Notes: generated by a model from the sequence alone, not told the origin. A stretch of 23,334 nt of DNA from Aphodosoma sp045126975 (GCA_045126975.1 JBGVPL010000037.1:1-23334), one strand, 5' to 3'. Shown: positions 1 to 10,446, counted from the first letter of the stretch. Program-made: numbers and translations.

Positions 1-55
1 TCAGACCTATCTGACTATTATTTGTATTTAGAATATTAATCTTAAAGAAATATTT
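1..55 (+). promoter_or_regulatory. AT-rich leader of giant gene 1
   Basis: This is the leader in front of the ATG at 56. It is AT-rich, has no Shine-Dalgarno, and has an A-rich stretch (cttaaagaaa) just before the start, as is usual in Bacteroidota. No exact TAnnTTTG -7 element is present; the closest match, TATTATTTG at 16-24, has one base too many. The true promoter may lie before the window. Bases 28-40 (TTAGAATATTAAT) recur exactly in the leader of the small gene at 21806-21818. Confidence 0.35.
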
Positions 56-3000
56 ATGAAAACAAAATCTTATCTTTTTCTTATTATTACATTTTTACTG
101 AGTTTGGCATTTGAGTTACAAGCTCAAACTAATTTTTATGAAGACTTTAATACTACAAGTACACGTAAAATTCCAAGTACTTGGAGTATAACAGAAGGAG
201 AAGTGTCAGGAACATACGCATGGCGAGGACAAAAAGAAGATTTCGATGCAATGTGTATGAGATTTAATGCTGGTGGTGGCTCTTATAGCGTGTTGCGCAC
301 ACCAGAGATAACATTGACATCCGACAAAGATTTGAGTTTTTATTTCAAAAACGAGACAGCAGATTTCTCTGTTTATGTTGATGTTTTGAATGCTGATGGT
401 TCAGAAACTCGTCATTTGTTAGATGAAAATTTAGTTTCTGCATCATGGGTATTGAAAACATTTTCGTTGAAACAATTTACAGGAAACAAGATAAAGATAG
501 CATTTTATGGAAAGAAAACGAATGCAGGAGGGTATGCTTATTTCGATAAAGTGTCAATAGAGGATGTCTCTATTTGTGCTTATCCGATGGATATAGAATT
601 GGTATCGGTATCGCAAAATAGTGCTACAATAATGTGGGTAATCAATTCGGATGGAGGTTCGATACCCTCGTATTTTAAAATTAGAGTAAAAGATGAAACA
701 GGAGCTATAGTTGGTGATTATGATAATTATATATTTGAGAACGATGGTTCTTATATGTTTACAATAGATGGGTTGAATAGTAGTAGTTTATATACAGTTA
801 GTTTGTGTTCCGATTGTTCGGATGATATGAAAGGTGTGTCGAAATGGAGTGAGGATTTTGAGTTCAGAACATTGTGTGATGATGTTGTATTGCCATATAC
901 AGAAGATTTTGATTCAGAAGATCGTTTGGTACCGATATGTTGGGTGGTAAATCCTGATAATTTGGCAGGCGTAGAGATTTCGTCATCAGGATTTAAATTT
1001 GGCGATACAGGCTATTCTTTGATGTTCCAAGGTAACGCATCTAAAACTGCATACGCTGTTTCTGAACAATTTGCACATGCGGCAAATGACTTGGAAGTAT
1101 CGATGATGGTTTATGGTGATTTAGGATTAGCATTTAATGTAGGTCTTACAACCGACCCATTGTCGGCAGATGCGTTTGAAATCCTTTTAGAAGATACAAT
1201 CAATGTCCGTTCAATTTGGCGTGAGGTGCGATTCTGCACAGATGCTTCATATTATGGGGATCAAGAGAATTTGTCGTTGTTTATTTCATTGCCAGCAGGT
1301 GTTAGCGGACGATTGTATGTTGATGCAATTAGAGTAAATCCACGTCCAACTTGTCCACGTTTGGAAAATGTTAAAGTGAAAAATATTTTAGCACAAGAGG
1401 TAACATTAGATTGGTTGGAATATGGCAAAGCAGAAAAATATGAAGTGGAAATTTCCAATATATTGACTCCTGAATCTGGCGTGGTTTCTAAAACTGTTAC
1501 ATCATATCCATGTGTGGTTGATGGTTTGGTGGGAAATACCACATATAGTGTAAAAGTACGTTCGGTATGTTCTGATACCGATAAAGGAGAATGGAGTTTG
1601 CCTGTTGAATTTAAGACAGGTTGTGATGTGATGGAATCGAATGTATTTACAGAAAGTTTTGAAGCAAGTTCAAGTACTATACCTGAATGTTGGCAAGTAA
1701 AACAATTTGTTGCAGGTTATGGTGATGGTGAAAATTATGGGGATGAAGGTATAGATGTTTATACTCCAACATATTCTATGTATCCTGATGGTGTTATTGT
1801 TACAGAGGCAAAAGACGGACGTAAGGTGTTGCGTTTTAGAAAAACTAAAGGAGGAACTCGTACAGCAATTATTACACAAGCGATGCAAATAGATGTTGCG
1901 AAATCGTATGATGTATCGTTTTGGATGTATCGTAATGCTCGAGAAATAGTGTCGCAAGCAGGTGACAAGTATCCAGAGCCAGTGAGAGTGTTGGTGAATA
2001 CAAGACCAGATACAGTGGGAGCTATAGAATTGGATGTTATACATGCGTGCATATTTCATGCTCCAGTAGTAGATGAACCAGGTTGGTATCAATATGATTA
2101 TAATATTCCATTGACAGGTACTGTTTATTTTATGCTTGAGGTTATATCACAACCAGATGGAAATGATTTGTTTGTTGATGATATACGAGTATATAATGCA
2201 CCGACATGTCGTAAAATAAAGGATATAGAACTTTTGCCTTCAACTCAAACTGAATTTGGGATGAAATGGGCTAAAGGTGATGATGAAACATCATGGGTTG
2301 TAAGTTATAGATTGACAGATCCTAATACACTTGCAACGATAAAAACAGATAAAGTAACAATAACAGGAGGAGTTCCTGAATTTAAATTGGGTAATTTGAC
2401 ACATTCGACAGAGTATCGTATTGCTGGTAAGGTGGCAAGTTATTGTGGTGTTGGTGATACATCAGTCTGGGTAGATTTTGATTATAAATTTATTACTGAA
2501 TGTGCACCTATAGTGTCATTGCCATACGAAGAAAATTTTGAAGGGTTGACATTCCCTCCTGTATGTTGGACTACAACAGGGCCAGAAGGTAACATTGAGC
2601 GACATGAGAGAAGTGAGTTTATGTATGAAGGTGCTGGAGTACAGATGGAGGTTCCTGGAAATGGGCAAGCTTTGGTTACACCACAATTTAGATTTGAAGC
2701 AAACAAAGAGTATCGTGTGTCGTTTATGATGATGCGTAACTTTGGTGATGGTGGTATTAAAGTAATGTTGAATAGTTCGCCAGATACTGTTGGAGCTGAA
2801 GAGTTGTTGTATATACCTACGACATATACAGAAGAGCCAGCAGTAACAAAAAAAGGATATTATCAATATCGTGTAGATTTTGATGCAGTTGGTGATAAGT
2901 ATTTGATGTTTGTTCAGACTGCAATAGAAGAGTCATCGGCTAATGATTATATAGATAAAGTGATAATATCAGAGAAGCCTGCGTGTGAACCTGTGCTTGA

Positions 3001-6000
3001 TTTTGCTGTAGATAACGTAACATCATATGCCGCAAGGGTTAGCGTGTTGGATGAAGGTACAACAACTTGTGAGGTGAGTTTTTGTGGAGTGGGAATTGCT
3101 CCTAACGCAGGGAAAATAGTTCCTTCAGATAGTTGTGTATTGGAGGTAAATGATTTGTTGGCAGAGACAACGTATGATATTTATGTACGTAATGTGTGTG
3201 GTACGGTAAAAGGTGAATGGTCATCGAAAAAAGTTACAATTACAACACATTGTACTCCTTTTGAAGTTACAAAAGCGACACCATTTGTAGAAGATTTTGA
3301 GGGATTTAGAGAGGCGCAACAATTGGATGGTTGTTATTTGCGAGAAGGTGGATATTTCAGAACAGAGGTTAAAGATAATACTTATCAATCGATGGTCGCA
3401 AATAGTGGACGTTTGTATGCATGGATGAGTAGTGGAGTATCTGCAGTGTTGTATCGTCCTCTTAAATTGAAAGCAGGAGTCTATTATGAACTTTCGACAT
3501 ACGCAATACAGGGAGGAACATCAAGTCATGTGTCGTTGGGTTATGCAAGAGTGCCTGTAGTCGATAGTTTGATATATGTGGCAGAACAAGAAAAGATGGA
3601 ACAAGAGTGGGTAAATCATTCGGGTTATTTCCAAGTGCCAGAGACTGGTGTGTATTATTTTGGTGTTTATGTTTATGCAAGTACAAGTATTGGTATAGAC
3701 GATATTAAAGTGCAAGAGGTTAGTTGTGTGCCTCCTACTATAGGTATCGCTAATTTGGCAAGCACTTCGGCTGCAATAAAGATTACTGATATGACAGCGG
3801 GCAAATGGTTATTAAGTGTAAATAACTTTATGTTTGCGCCAGATATGGTTAATGGAAATGTTTTCTATGGAGAAGTAACAGAGGAATATACTAATTTGGA
3901 GAATTTAGATCCAAATACAGAATATTTTTATTCTGTTAAATCGTTGTGTGGTGAGGGAGAAGAGAGTACTTGGAGTAAAGTAGGTTCGTTCCGCACACGT
4001 TGTTCTGAACAATCGTTGCCATTTAGTGAAGGATTTGAATATGATGTTAATTGCTGGACTTTCTTGGGTGATTATGAATCTCATAATTTGATGACTTATC
4101 CAAAACAAGAAGGTAATCAATCTCTTTTTGCCTCAAAGGCTATTATTGTTACTCCTGAGTTTGACGTAGAGTCTTTGGCAGATTATATGATTGAGGGCTG
4201 GGTGCGTTCTTCATCGGGAGATGTGGATATTGCAATAGGTGTTATGACAGACATTAATGACATATCAACATACGAAACTGTTGGAACTTTCCATATTCAA
4301 GAAAGTTTGAAATGGTATCATATGAGTATGTATTTTTCTGATTTAAATTTACCTGATTATGCTGATTTTAAAAATGCTCGATATGTAGTATTTTATTTGC
4401 CTCAAGATGATATTTCTTGTAATTTAGATGATATTTCGATTAAATTGGCACCAAGTTGTAAAAAACCAGTAGAGGTTAAGTTTGATGAAGTGACAGATAA
4501 TAGTTGTACAATCAGTTGGACATCGAAAGGAGAAGAGACAAGTTGGCGTATAGTAGGAAAACGTGGAGAGCGCATAGATGTAGATACAGTGGTAACAAGC
4601 AATCCTGCAGTAATAAATGGCTTGTTGCACTCTACGACATACGAATTTGAAATATCATCTATTTGTTCAGAAACAGAGTCAAGTGCTGTTACAAATATTG
4701 GTAAAGTTACTACAGAATGTGGTGTGTGGGATTTGCCATACGTAGAAGATTTTTCGGGTTATTCTTATGGTGCGACACCTCTTTGTTGGGAGAATTTAGA
4801 TAATGGAGGTTGGTTTATTGAACAAAATAATCGTATATATTTCCCAACAAATGAGAAGAACAAAGAAGGACAAAAATCTACTATATTGACACCTAAATTT
4901 GATTTAAGAGATGTAGAAGGTGCGCTTTTGACTATGAGTTTTGCCAATAATTATGCAGATACATTGACAATTCGTCTTTCAACAGATGGAGGTGAGACAT
5001 ATCCTATCGTGTTAGGAGAAGGTTATAAAAACTTGCCAGATTATGTAGTGCATAAATTTGATTTGACACCATATGTTGGAAACGTGATAAGATTCTCAAT
5101 TGAGGGAACTGCATCGGGAATAGAGACATCGTATATTGTTATTAATCATTTTGAAATAGAGAAGATAGAGAGCTGTATGCGTCCTGTTGAGTTAAAGTTG
5201 AATTCAATAGGAGGTACTTCGGCTGTGGTTGAAATAAATGATACAACTGGAGCGACAGCATGGCAATATGCTTGTTTGAAATCAAATGAATATTTGGAAG
5301 ATGTTGTAGAGTTTACAAGTGTCACAACAAATCCATTTACAATAGAGAATTTGGCTGGTTTTACAGATTATACACTCTACGTTCGTACAAATTGTGGCGA
5401 TAAACAAAGTTCATGGAGAAGTACTACGTTTACAACTGAGTGTGCAGAGGTGAATTCAATTCCATATTTTGATAGTTTTGAGAAAATAGATAGACCTCAA
5501 GAGGGTTGTTTCACAATATTTACAACAAAACCAGAAGGTGTAGAAAGTTGGCGACCAACAACAGGAATTAGTATCTCAAAACATTCTGATGGTAACCAGT
5601 CGTTGGAATTGTTCCCATCGAATGAATATGAGATGTTTGTGGTTATGCCTCAATTAGATGCTCCTACAACATCATTGCAAATGACATTTGATTATTTGTC
5701 GCAACGTTCGTCATATTATGCTCCTGACATTGTAGTTGGTGTGTTAAAAGATGCAAATAATGCGTCATCGTTTGAGGAGGTGATGACATGTGTATCGTTT
5801 GAACCACGTAAGGATGTAGATGGCAATGTGATATTTGAGACAGTTAAAGTTGAGTTTAACATGTTGGATGCAGAATTTTCGAATTCTCGCATTGCCTTTA
5901 AGGTAGGACCTACATTGTACAATCAAGGAGAGGCTTATATCGATAATATTAAAATAGAAGTGGCAGATGCTTGCCCTAATGTTCGTTCGATTGAACTTAT

Positions 6001-9000
6001 TTCGGCAGATGCAACATCAGCAAAATTGGCATTGAAATATATGTCTGATGCAGTGCAATTGGCATACGGTCCTGCAATACAAGATATTGATTCAATGACA
6101 AGAGTAGTAAGCACACTTGATACAATCGAATTGACCAATTTGACTAAGGCTACTAATTATGCTGTATATGCTCGTAGTGTGTGTGGTGTAGATACAGGAG
6201 CTTGGATTCAGCCATTGATATTTGGAACAGAGTGTGATACTTATGTTATAAGTGATGCCACGATGTATAGCGAATCGTTTAATTCTTATAGCAATCACCC
6301 AATGGATTTCCCTGCATGTTATACACGTGTTAAAACGCATACTGAATTGGGTGTAATGTATCCAAAATTGACTAAAGCTCGAGATGGAGAAGGCGACAAA
6401 AATGTGTTACATCTTTATAAAGAAGTTGTTTTAGCATTGCCTGAATTTAATTTGCCAGCTGAACGTTTGATGATGACATTTAACTATTATAATCCTGATG
6501 GTGGAACCTATTTTAAAGTTGGTTTGCAAGATGATTTGTCAGATGAAACCACATTTGTGGAGGTTAAAGAGCTATATGCTTCGTCATTATTGAGACAAAT
6601 TACTTTAGATTTTTCACAATATAAAGTATCTGGTAAATATATTGTATTCAAAGGATTGGCAAAAACAAACAGTGTCTATGTTGATAATATTGTAGTGTCT
6701 AAAGCTCCTGAATGTTTTGCTCCGACTGACTTGAAATTAAAAGCATTAGGCGATACTTTTGCTATATTTGATTGGAATCATGCTCCAGCTGCGATGAAGT
6801 ATGAATGTGAATTGAGTTCAGAGAATGGTATAGAAAAATTTGATGTCGATACATTGACAGAATTGTTGACTTTGAGTAATTTGGCAAGAAGCACTAAGTA
6901 TGTTTTGCGCATGCGTACAATTTGTGTAGAGGCAACAGATTGGGTTGAAACTCAATTTACAACGATGAATAGTGTACCTTCTTTCCCATACGTTTGCGGA
7001 TTTGAGGATGCTTCAGAGAATGGCAATTGGTTGTTCGCTGATAAAGGCGAGGATGTTAAATTTATTGTTGGTGGTAATAATAGCAATTCAGTGATGACAG
7101 GCGATAGTGCATTATACATAGCAGATGCTACTAATGCATACGCATATTACGATTATGGAAGTTCAAATGTTTATGCTTATCGTACGTTGTTGTTTGAGCC
7201 AGGTGATTATCAAATATCTTTCGATTGGAAATGTAATGGTGAGACCGACCGTGATTTTGGTCGTGTATTCTTAGCTCCGATAGATATTTATGTTAATGCA
7301 GGAACAAAGATTGGTGCTAATGAATTGGATACAGAAAAATATATAAGATTACACGAAAACGATAAATTATCAGGTTCTCCAGTTTGGAAAGGCGAATCTA
7401 CAATTGTATCGGTTGGAGAAATGACCAATTATTATTTGATAGTTCAATGGTCGAATGATGTATCAGGAGCGATGAATCCACCTTTGTCGGTTGATAATAT
7501 ACGCATTGTGAAGATAGAGTGTGGTTTTATTAGTGATTTGACTTTGCGTTATATTGGAACAGATTCAGCTGTAATAGATTTCAATAATCCAACAGAAGGA
7601 GGTGAAGTAGAGTATGTTGTGTCGTTGACAGGTGATGTGGAATCGGTATATGCTAATGGTGTTGTTACTGGTGATAGTATAGCATTAAGCGGTTTGAGTG
7701 CAGATACGCAATATTATTTGTTTGCTCGCCCTGTATGTGGAGATGGAGTAGAGTCGCCATGGGTAAGTTTGGCTTTTGCGACAGAGTGTTACGCTGTTGA
7801 AGTCAAAGAAGGAATGCCTTATTTGGAAAACTTCGAAATATATTCATCTACTGACGTATTTGATAATTGTTGGAAAGAAGAGCATTTGTTAGGTAATAAT
7901 CGTTGGATGGTGAATAGTGTGGATGCAAGTGTAGTTGCGCATGCGTATTCGGGCAGTAACTTTATGAGTTTGTCGAGCAGAGGAGGTAAGAATAAGAATA
8001 GTGTGACAAGAGCATTTATGCTTGAAGGTGGTAAATATTATAAAGTTTCGGTTTATGCTTGTCAAAGTGATCGCGTAGCAGCATACGTTAGTTTAATTAT
8101 GGAACATGGCACAGAGAACAAGGAATTAGTTCGTGAGGCTATAGTTGGTAATGATTATCAAAAAGTTTCGGCTGAGATTTATATCGAGACTACGGGGGTT
8201 TATGAGTTAGGTGTATGTGGAGAGGTGTCAAGTTCGTCATGGAATTTGATGATAGATGATTTCTCGGTAGAAGAATTGAAAGTTGGAACACCTGTAGATT
8301 TGCAAGTTGAAGAAGTTACGGAGAATAGTGTTAAATTGATATGGGTAGGTAATAGCGAGACGTATGAAGTTGAAGTATTGCAAGCAGGAATTTCTGTAGC
8401 AACAATGACAACTAATGATCCAACTGCAACATTTGTAGGTTTGCAAGCATCAACAGCATACGAAGCACGAGTAAGAGCTGTTTATGGAGATGAGAAGTCG
8501 GCTTGGGTTACTATCAACTTTAATACATCTTGTGGTGTAGTATATCCACCATTTGTAGAGACATTTGAAAATGCTCAGTTATCGACAATTCCATTCTGTT
8601 GGGATAATACAACAGAATCATCGCTTCTTGAAAACATGTATAATTGGGCGGTATTTGAGCCAGATGAATATAGTTATATTGGTAATGAATATGGTAGATG
8701 TGTAAGAATACAATGTGCATCTACAAATGGCTATTCAATGTTGATGACTCCATCGATTAGTCTTGACGGAGATTATAGTTTGTCTTTCAAATATTTGAGT
8801 TCATCGGCTAATGAAAAGTTGAAAGTTGTAGTGGTTTATGATGGTGGTGTAGATACGTTGGATGTGTTTGGTAATACTAATATAGAGTGGGAAGTTGCAC
8901 GTTATAGTTTGTCGAAATACAATGGTAAGGTGGTGAAAATAGGTTTTTATGCTACAGCTCAAAAGGCTTCATCTGCATATATTGTTGTTGATGATGTGAG

Positions 9001-10402
9001 AGTTTTGTGTTATGTGGATGATATTGTATTTGAAGATGCTATTTGTCAACCAACTCAGGGTTCTGTTACTTACAACAAATATGGTTTCACTATTAATAGT
9101 TCATCGTTGAAAGTTGGTGAGAATGTTATTGAAAAATTATTTGAAGCACAAACAGCCTCTGAATGCGACACATTGAAGACTTTGAAATTGACAATGAATG
9201 CTTCGGGTATTTATCAATATAACGATACTATTTGTCAAGGAGAAGTTTATAATAAAGCACCATTTGAAGGTAAAAATATAGTATTGTCAGGTTATTATGA
9301 TGCATTATTGACATCTTCATGTGGTTGTGATAGTGTAGTACGTTTGAATTTGATGGTTCTAAATACACACTATTCATTGGCAGATACAATATGTGAAGGT
9401 GATGTTTATAAACTTGGAAACAAACAATTGACAGAGGCTGGAATTTATGTAGATACTTTAATCAATTCTCGAGGTTGTGATTCGGTTGTTACATTGACAT
9501 TGAGTGTAATACCTAAATATTTTGAGGAACAACGTTATGTGTGTGAGGGCGATAAGGTAGAATGGCTTGATACAATGTTGACTACGACAGGCAAATATGA
9601 ACGAGTTTTTGTCAACAATAATGGTTGTGATTCTGTTGTTATAATGAATTTGCATGTATTGCCTTCTGAGGTTGAGGTGTATGACACTATTTGTTTGGGC
9701 GAAGATTATCAATTCTTAGATACAATAATCACAGAGTCAGGTTTGTATGTGCGCACTTTCCAAAATATGTTACGTTGTGATTCAATAGTTCATTTGCATT
9801 TGACTGTGGCTGAGCCAGAACCAACTATTGAAAATGATTATATTTGTGAGGGAGAATTATATACAGGTTATGGATATTATAGAATTGAGATAACACAAGA
9901 TACTATGTTGATACAGCGTATTTCTCAACCTGGTAAATGTGATTCGCTTGTACATATTTATGTTGATTATATTGAAACAATAGAGGTTGATACTGTTGTT
10001 CATATTTTGGATGGTGAGATTTATGAGTTTGGGGAGAAGACGTTGACTAAACCGGGAAATTATCGTGAAGTGTTTACTTCTTCGGCAGGATGTGACTCTA
10101 TTGTGAATTTAACCCTCGAAGTAGGAACAGGATTAGATGGTGTATATGTATTGTCGTTAGTTATTGCGCCTAATCCAATATCTGGCGGTGAAACAACATA
10201 TATCAATCGAGAGTGGACTACAGAAGAGATGCAAGGATTGCGTATAGAGGTAATAGATGCAACGGGTAGAGTGGTTATGCGTGAAGAGCCTATGTCGTAT
10301 CCGATTTCTGTTGATGGATTGACAATGGATGGCATTTATCTTGTTCGGGTGATTGATGGTACGGGAGGAGTTCATGTAGGACGAATTGTAGTAGTTAGAT
10401 AA
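56..10402 (+). CDS. Giant T9SS-secreted jelly-roll/Fn3 multidomain surface protein (protein 1)
   Basis: This 3448-aa protein is probably a cell-surface adhesin or glycan-binding fibre; the ligand is unknown. A signal peptide (residues 1-23, predicted cut A23|Q24) is followed by 12 jelly-roll domains of about 150-190 aa (cleaved-adhesin/MAM-like, 'choice-of-anchor J', with the opening pattern LPY-x-E-x-FE...P-x-CW). They alternate with 11 Fn3 domains. The Fn3 domains close with a T-x-C at residues 274, 523, 816, 1066, 1316, 1555, 1796, 2060, 2578 and 2826; the ninth ends near residue 2304 without Cys. Residues 2985-3361 hold seven Cys repeats, and residues 3362-3448 are a T9SS type A sorting domain (APNP motif, ...V-x-D-x-x-G-R-V, GIYLVRV, GRIVV). 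T9SS cargo crosses the outer membrane and is normally anchored through A-LPS. The ATG at 56 is chosen because the signal peptide begins there. A terminator follows directly, so it is probably transcribed separately from gene 2. No heptad arrays were seen in it. Confidence 0.93.
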   Translation: MKTKSYLFLIITFLLSLAFELQAQTNFYEDFNTTSTRKIPSTWSITEGEVSGTYAWRGQKEDFDAMCMRFNAGGGSYSVLRTPEITLTSDKDLSFYFKNETADFSVYVDVLNADGSETRHLLDENLVSASWVLKTFSLKQFTGNKIKIAFYGKKTNAGGYAYFDKVSIEDVSICAYPMDIELVSVSQNSATIMWVINSDGGSIPSYFKIRVKDETGAIVGDYDNYIFENDGSYMFTIDGLNSSSLYTVSLCSDCSDDMKGVSKWSEDFEFRTLCDDVVLPYTEDFDSEDRLVPICWVVNPDNLAGVEISSSGFKFGDTGYSLMFQGNASKTAYAVSEQFAHAANDLEVSMMVYGDLGLAFNVGLTTDPLSADAFEILLEDTINVRSIWREVRFCTDASYYGDQENLSLFISLPAGVSGRLYVDAIRVNPRPTCPRLENVKVKNILAQEVTLDWLEYGKAEKYEVEISNILTPESGVVSKTVTSYPCVVDGLVGNTTYSVKVRSVCSDTDKGEWSLPVEFKTGCDVMESNVFTESFEASSSTIPECWQVKQFVAGYGDGENYGDEGIDVYTPTYSMYPDGVIVTEAKDGRKVLRFRKTKGGTRTAIITQAMQIDVAKSYDVSFWMYRNAREIVSQAGDKYPEPVRVLVNTRPDTVGAIELDVIHACIFHAPVVDEPGWYQYDYNIPLTGTVYFMLEVISQPDGNDLFVDDIRVYNAPTCRKIKDIELLPSTQTEFGMKWAKGDDETSWVVSYRLTDPNTLATIKTDKVTITGGVPEFKLGNLTHSTEYRIAGKVASYCGVGDTSVWVDFDYKFITECAPIVSLPYEENFEGLTFPPVCWTTTGPEGNIERHERSEFMYEGAGVQMEVPGNGQALVTPQFRFEANKEYRVSFMMMRNFGDGGIKVMLNSSPDTVGAEELLYIPTTYTEEPAVTKKGYYQYRVDFDAVGDKYLMFVQTAIEESSANDYIDKVIISEKPACEPVLDFAVDNVTSYAARVSVLDEGTTTCEVSFCGVGIAPNAGKIVPSDSCVLEVNDLLAETTYDIYVRNVCGTVKGEWSSKKVTITTHCTPFEVTKATPFVEDFEGFREAQQLDGCYLREGGYFRTEVKDNTYQSMVANSGRLYAWMSSGVSAVLYRPLKLKAGVYYELSTYAIQGGTSSHVSLGYARVPVVDSLIYVAEQEKMEQEWVNHSGYFQVPETGVYYFGVYVYASTSIGIDDIKVQEVSCVPPTIGIANLASTSAAIKITDMTAGKWLLSVNNFMFAPDMVNGNVFYGEVTEEYTNLENLDPNTEYFYSVKSLCGEGEESTWSKVGSFRTRCSEQSLPFSEGFEYDVNCWTFLGDYESHNLMTYPKQEGNQSLFASKAIIVTPEFDVESLADYMIEGWVRSSSGDVDIAIGVMTDINDISTYETVGTFHIQESLKWYHMSMYFSDLNLPDYADFKNARYVVFYLPQDDISCNLDDISIKLAPSCKKPVEVKFDEVTDNSCTISWTSKGEETSWRIVGKRGERIDVDTVVTSNPAVINGLLHSTTYEFEISSICSETESSAVTNIGKVTTECGVWDLPYVEDFSGYSYGATPLCWENLDNGGWFIEQNNRIYFPTNEKNKEGQKSTILTPKFDLRDVEGALLTMSFANNYADTLTIRLSTDGGETYPIVLGEGYKNLPDYVVHKFDLTPYVGNVIRFSIEGTASGIETSYIVINHFEIEKIESCMRPVELKLNSIGGTSAVVEINDTTGATAWQYACLKSNEYLEDVVEFTSVTTNPFTIENLAGFTDYTLYVRTNCGDKQSSWRSTTFTTECAEVNSIPYFDSFEKIDRPQEGCFTIFTTKPEGVESWRPTTGISISKHSDGNQSLELFPSNEYEMFVVMPQLDAPTTSLQMTFDYLSQRSSYYAPDIVVGVLKDANNASSFEEVMTCVSFEPRKDVDGNVIFETVKVEFNMLDAEFSNSRIAFKVGPTLYNQGEAYIDNIKIEVADACPNVRSIELISADATSAKLALKYMSDAVQLAYGPAIQDIDSMTRVVSTLDTIELTNLTKATNYAVYARSVCGVDTGAWIQPLIFGTECDTYVISDATMYSESFNSYSNHPMDFPACYTRVKTHTELGVMYPKLTKARDGEGDKNVLHLYKEVVLALPEFNLPAERLMMTFNYYNPDGGTYFKVGLQDDLSDETTFVEVKELYASSLLRQITLDFSQYKVSGKYIVFKGLAKTNSVYVDNIVVSKAPECFAPTDLKLKALGDTFAIFDWNHAPAAMKYECELSSENGIEKFDVDTLTELLTLSNLARSTKYVLRMRTICVEATDWVETQFTTMNSVPSFPYVCGFEDASENGNWLFADKGEDVKFIVGGNNSNSVMTGDSALYIADATNAYAYYDYGSSNVYAYRTLLFEPGDYQISFDWKCNGETDRDFGRVFLAPIDIYVNAGTKIGANELDTEKYIRLHENDKLSGSPVWKGESTIVSVGEMTNYYLIVQWSNDVSGAMNPPLSVDNIRIVKIECGFISDLTLRYIGTDSAVIDFNNPTEGGEVEYVVSLTGDVESVYANGVVTGDSIALSGLSADTQYYLFARPVCGDGVESPWVSLAFATECYAVEVKEGMPYLENFEIYSSTDVFDNCWKEEHLLGNNRWMVNSVDASVVAHAYSGSNFMSLSSRGGKNKNSVTRAFMLEGGKYYKVSVYACQSDRVAAYVSLIMEHGTENKELVREAIVGNDYQKVSAEIYIETTGVYELGVCGEVSSSSWNLMIDDFSVEELKVGTPVDLQVEEVTENSVKLIWVGNSETYEVEVLQAGISVATMTTNDPTATFVGLQASTAYEARVRAVYGDEKSAWVTINFNTSCGVVYPPFVETFENAQLSTIPFCWDNTTESSLLENMYNWAVFEPDEYSYIGNEYGRCVRIQCASTNGYSMLMTPSISLDGDYSLSFKYLSSSANEKLKVVVVYDGGVDTLDVFGNTNIEWEVARYSLSKYNGKVVKIGFYATAQKASSAYIVVDDVRVLCYVDDIVFEDAICQPTQGSVTYNKYGFTINSSSLKVGENVIEKLFEAQTASECDTLKTLKLTMNASGIYQYNDTICQGEVYNKAPFEGKNIVLSGYYDALLTSSCGCDSVVRLNLMVLNTHYSLADTICEGDVYKLGNKQLTEAGIYVDTLINSRGCDSVVTLTLSVIPKYFEEQRYVCEGDKVEWLDTMLTTTGKYERVFVNNNGCDSVVIMNLHVLPSEVEVYDTICLGEDYQFLDTIITESGLYVRTFQNMLRCDSIVHLHLTVAEPEPTIENDYICEGELYTGYGYYRIEITQDTMLIQRISQPGKCDSLVHIYVDYIETIEVDTVVHILDGEIYEFGEKTLTKPGNYREVFTSSAGCDSIVNLTLEVGTGLDGVYVLSLVIAPNPISGGETTYINREWTTEEMQGLRIEVIDATGRVVMREEPMSYPISVDGLTMDGIYLVRVIDGTGGVHVGRIVVVR
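6956..7789 (+). repeat. Single d-type jelly-roll + Fn3 module of protein 1
   Basis: Residues about 2301-2578 form the only d-type module of protein 1. Marks of this subtype are FED-x-x-x-x-N-x-x-W without the usual CW, then GDSALYI, FEPGDY, DWKCNGE, DFGRVFL and a final PPLSVDNIRI. The same module occurs three times in a row in protein 2, so this single copy is the reference state or the contracted state. Confidence 0.75.
9008..10138 (+). repeat. Seven Cys-containing C-terminal repeats of protein 1
   Basis: Residues 2985-3361 contain seven related units of about 45-65 aa with the pattern D-T-I-C-x-G-x-x-Y...G-x-Y...GCDS-[IV]-V-x-L-x-L-x-V. The first unit is the most divergent (AICQP...ECDTLKTL). 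The last unit has replaced the first Cys (ILDGEIYEFG instead of ICEG). Each complete unit has two Cys, which suggests one disulfide per repeat. They probably form a stalk between the domain array and the T9SS anchor. The DTI/DSV/DSI tripeptides match the Bacteroides O-glycosylation consensus. Confidence 0.85.
10139..10402 (+). other. T9SS type A C-terminal sorting domain, protein 1
   Basis: Residues 3362-3448 begin after the last Cys repeat and carry the features of the Por secretion tail: hydrophobic strand then APNPISGG, EVIDATGRVV, a GIYLVRV strand near the end and a basic terminal residue. In this family the tail directs passage through the T9SS outer-membrane translocon and is usually removed on anchoring. 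It is about 60% identical by eye to the tail of protein 2. Confidence 0.9.
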
Positions 10403-10446
10403 AAAAAATCTGCTTTTTACATTTAATTGTAAAAAGCAGATTTTTT
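10403..10446 (+). terminator. Rho-independent terminator of giant gene 1
   Basis: An 18-bp perfect stem (left arm 10403-10420, right arm 10429-10446) with an 8-nt loop starts immediately after the stop codon and runs into a T-tract. The stem core is ATCTGC/GCAGAT, with an A-run on one side and a T-run on the other, so it could also act in the reverse direction. It should separate the transcripts of the two giant genes. Confidence 0.9.

Noticed and set aside
16..24. TATTATTTG as -7 element for gene 1
   Set aside because: It has one extra base relative to TAnnTTTG, and the -33 region would be outside the window.
8110..8127. Heptad-like AGAGAACAAGGAATTAG in gene 1
   Set aside because: At most two imperfect units; not enough to call an array in gene 1.
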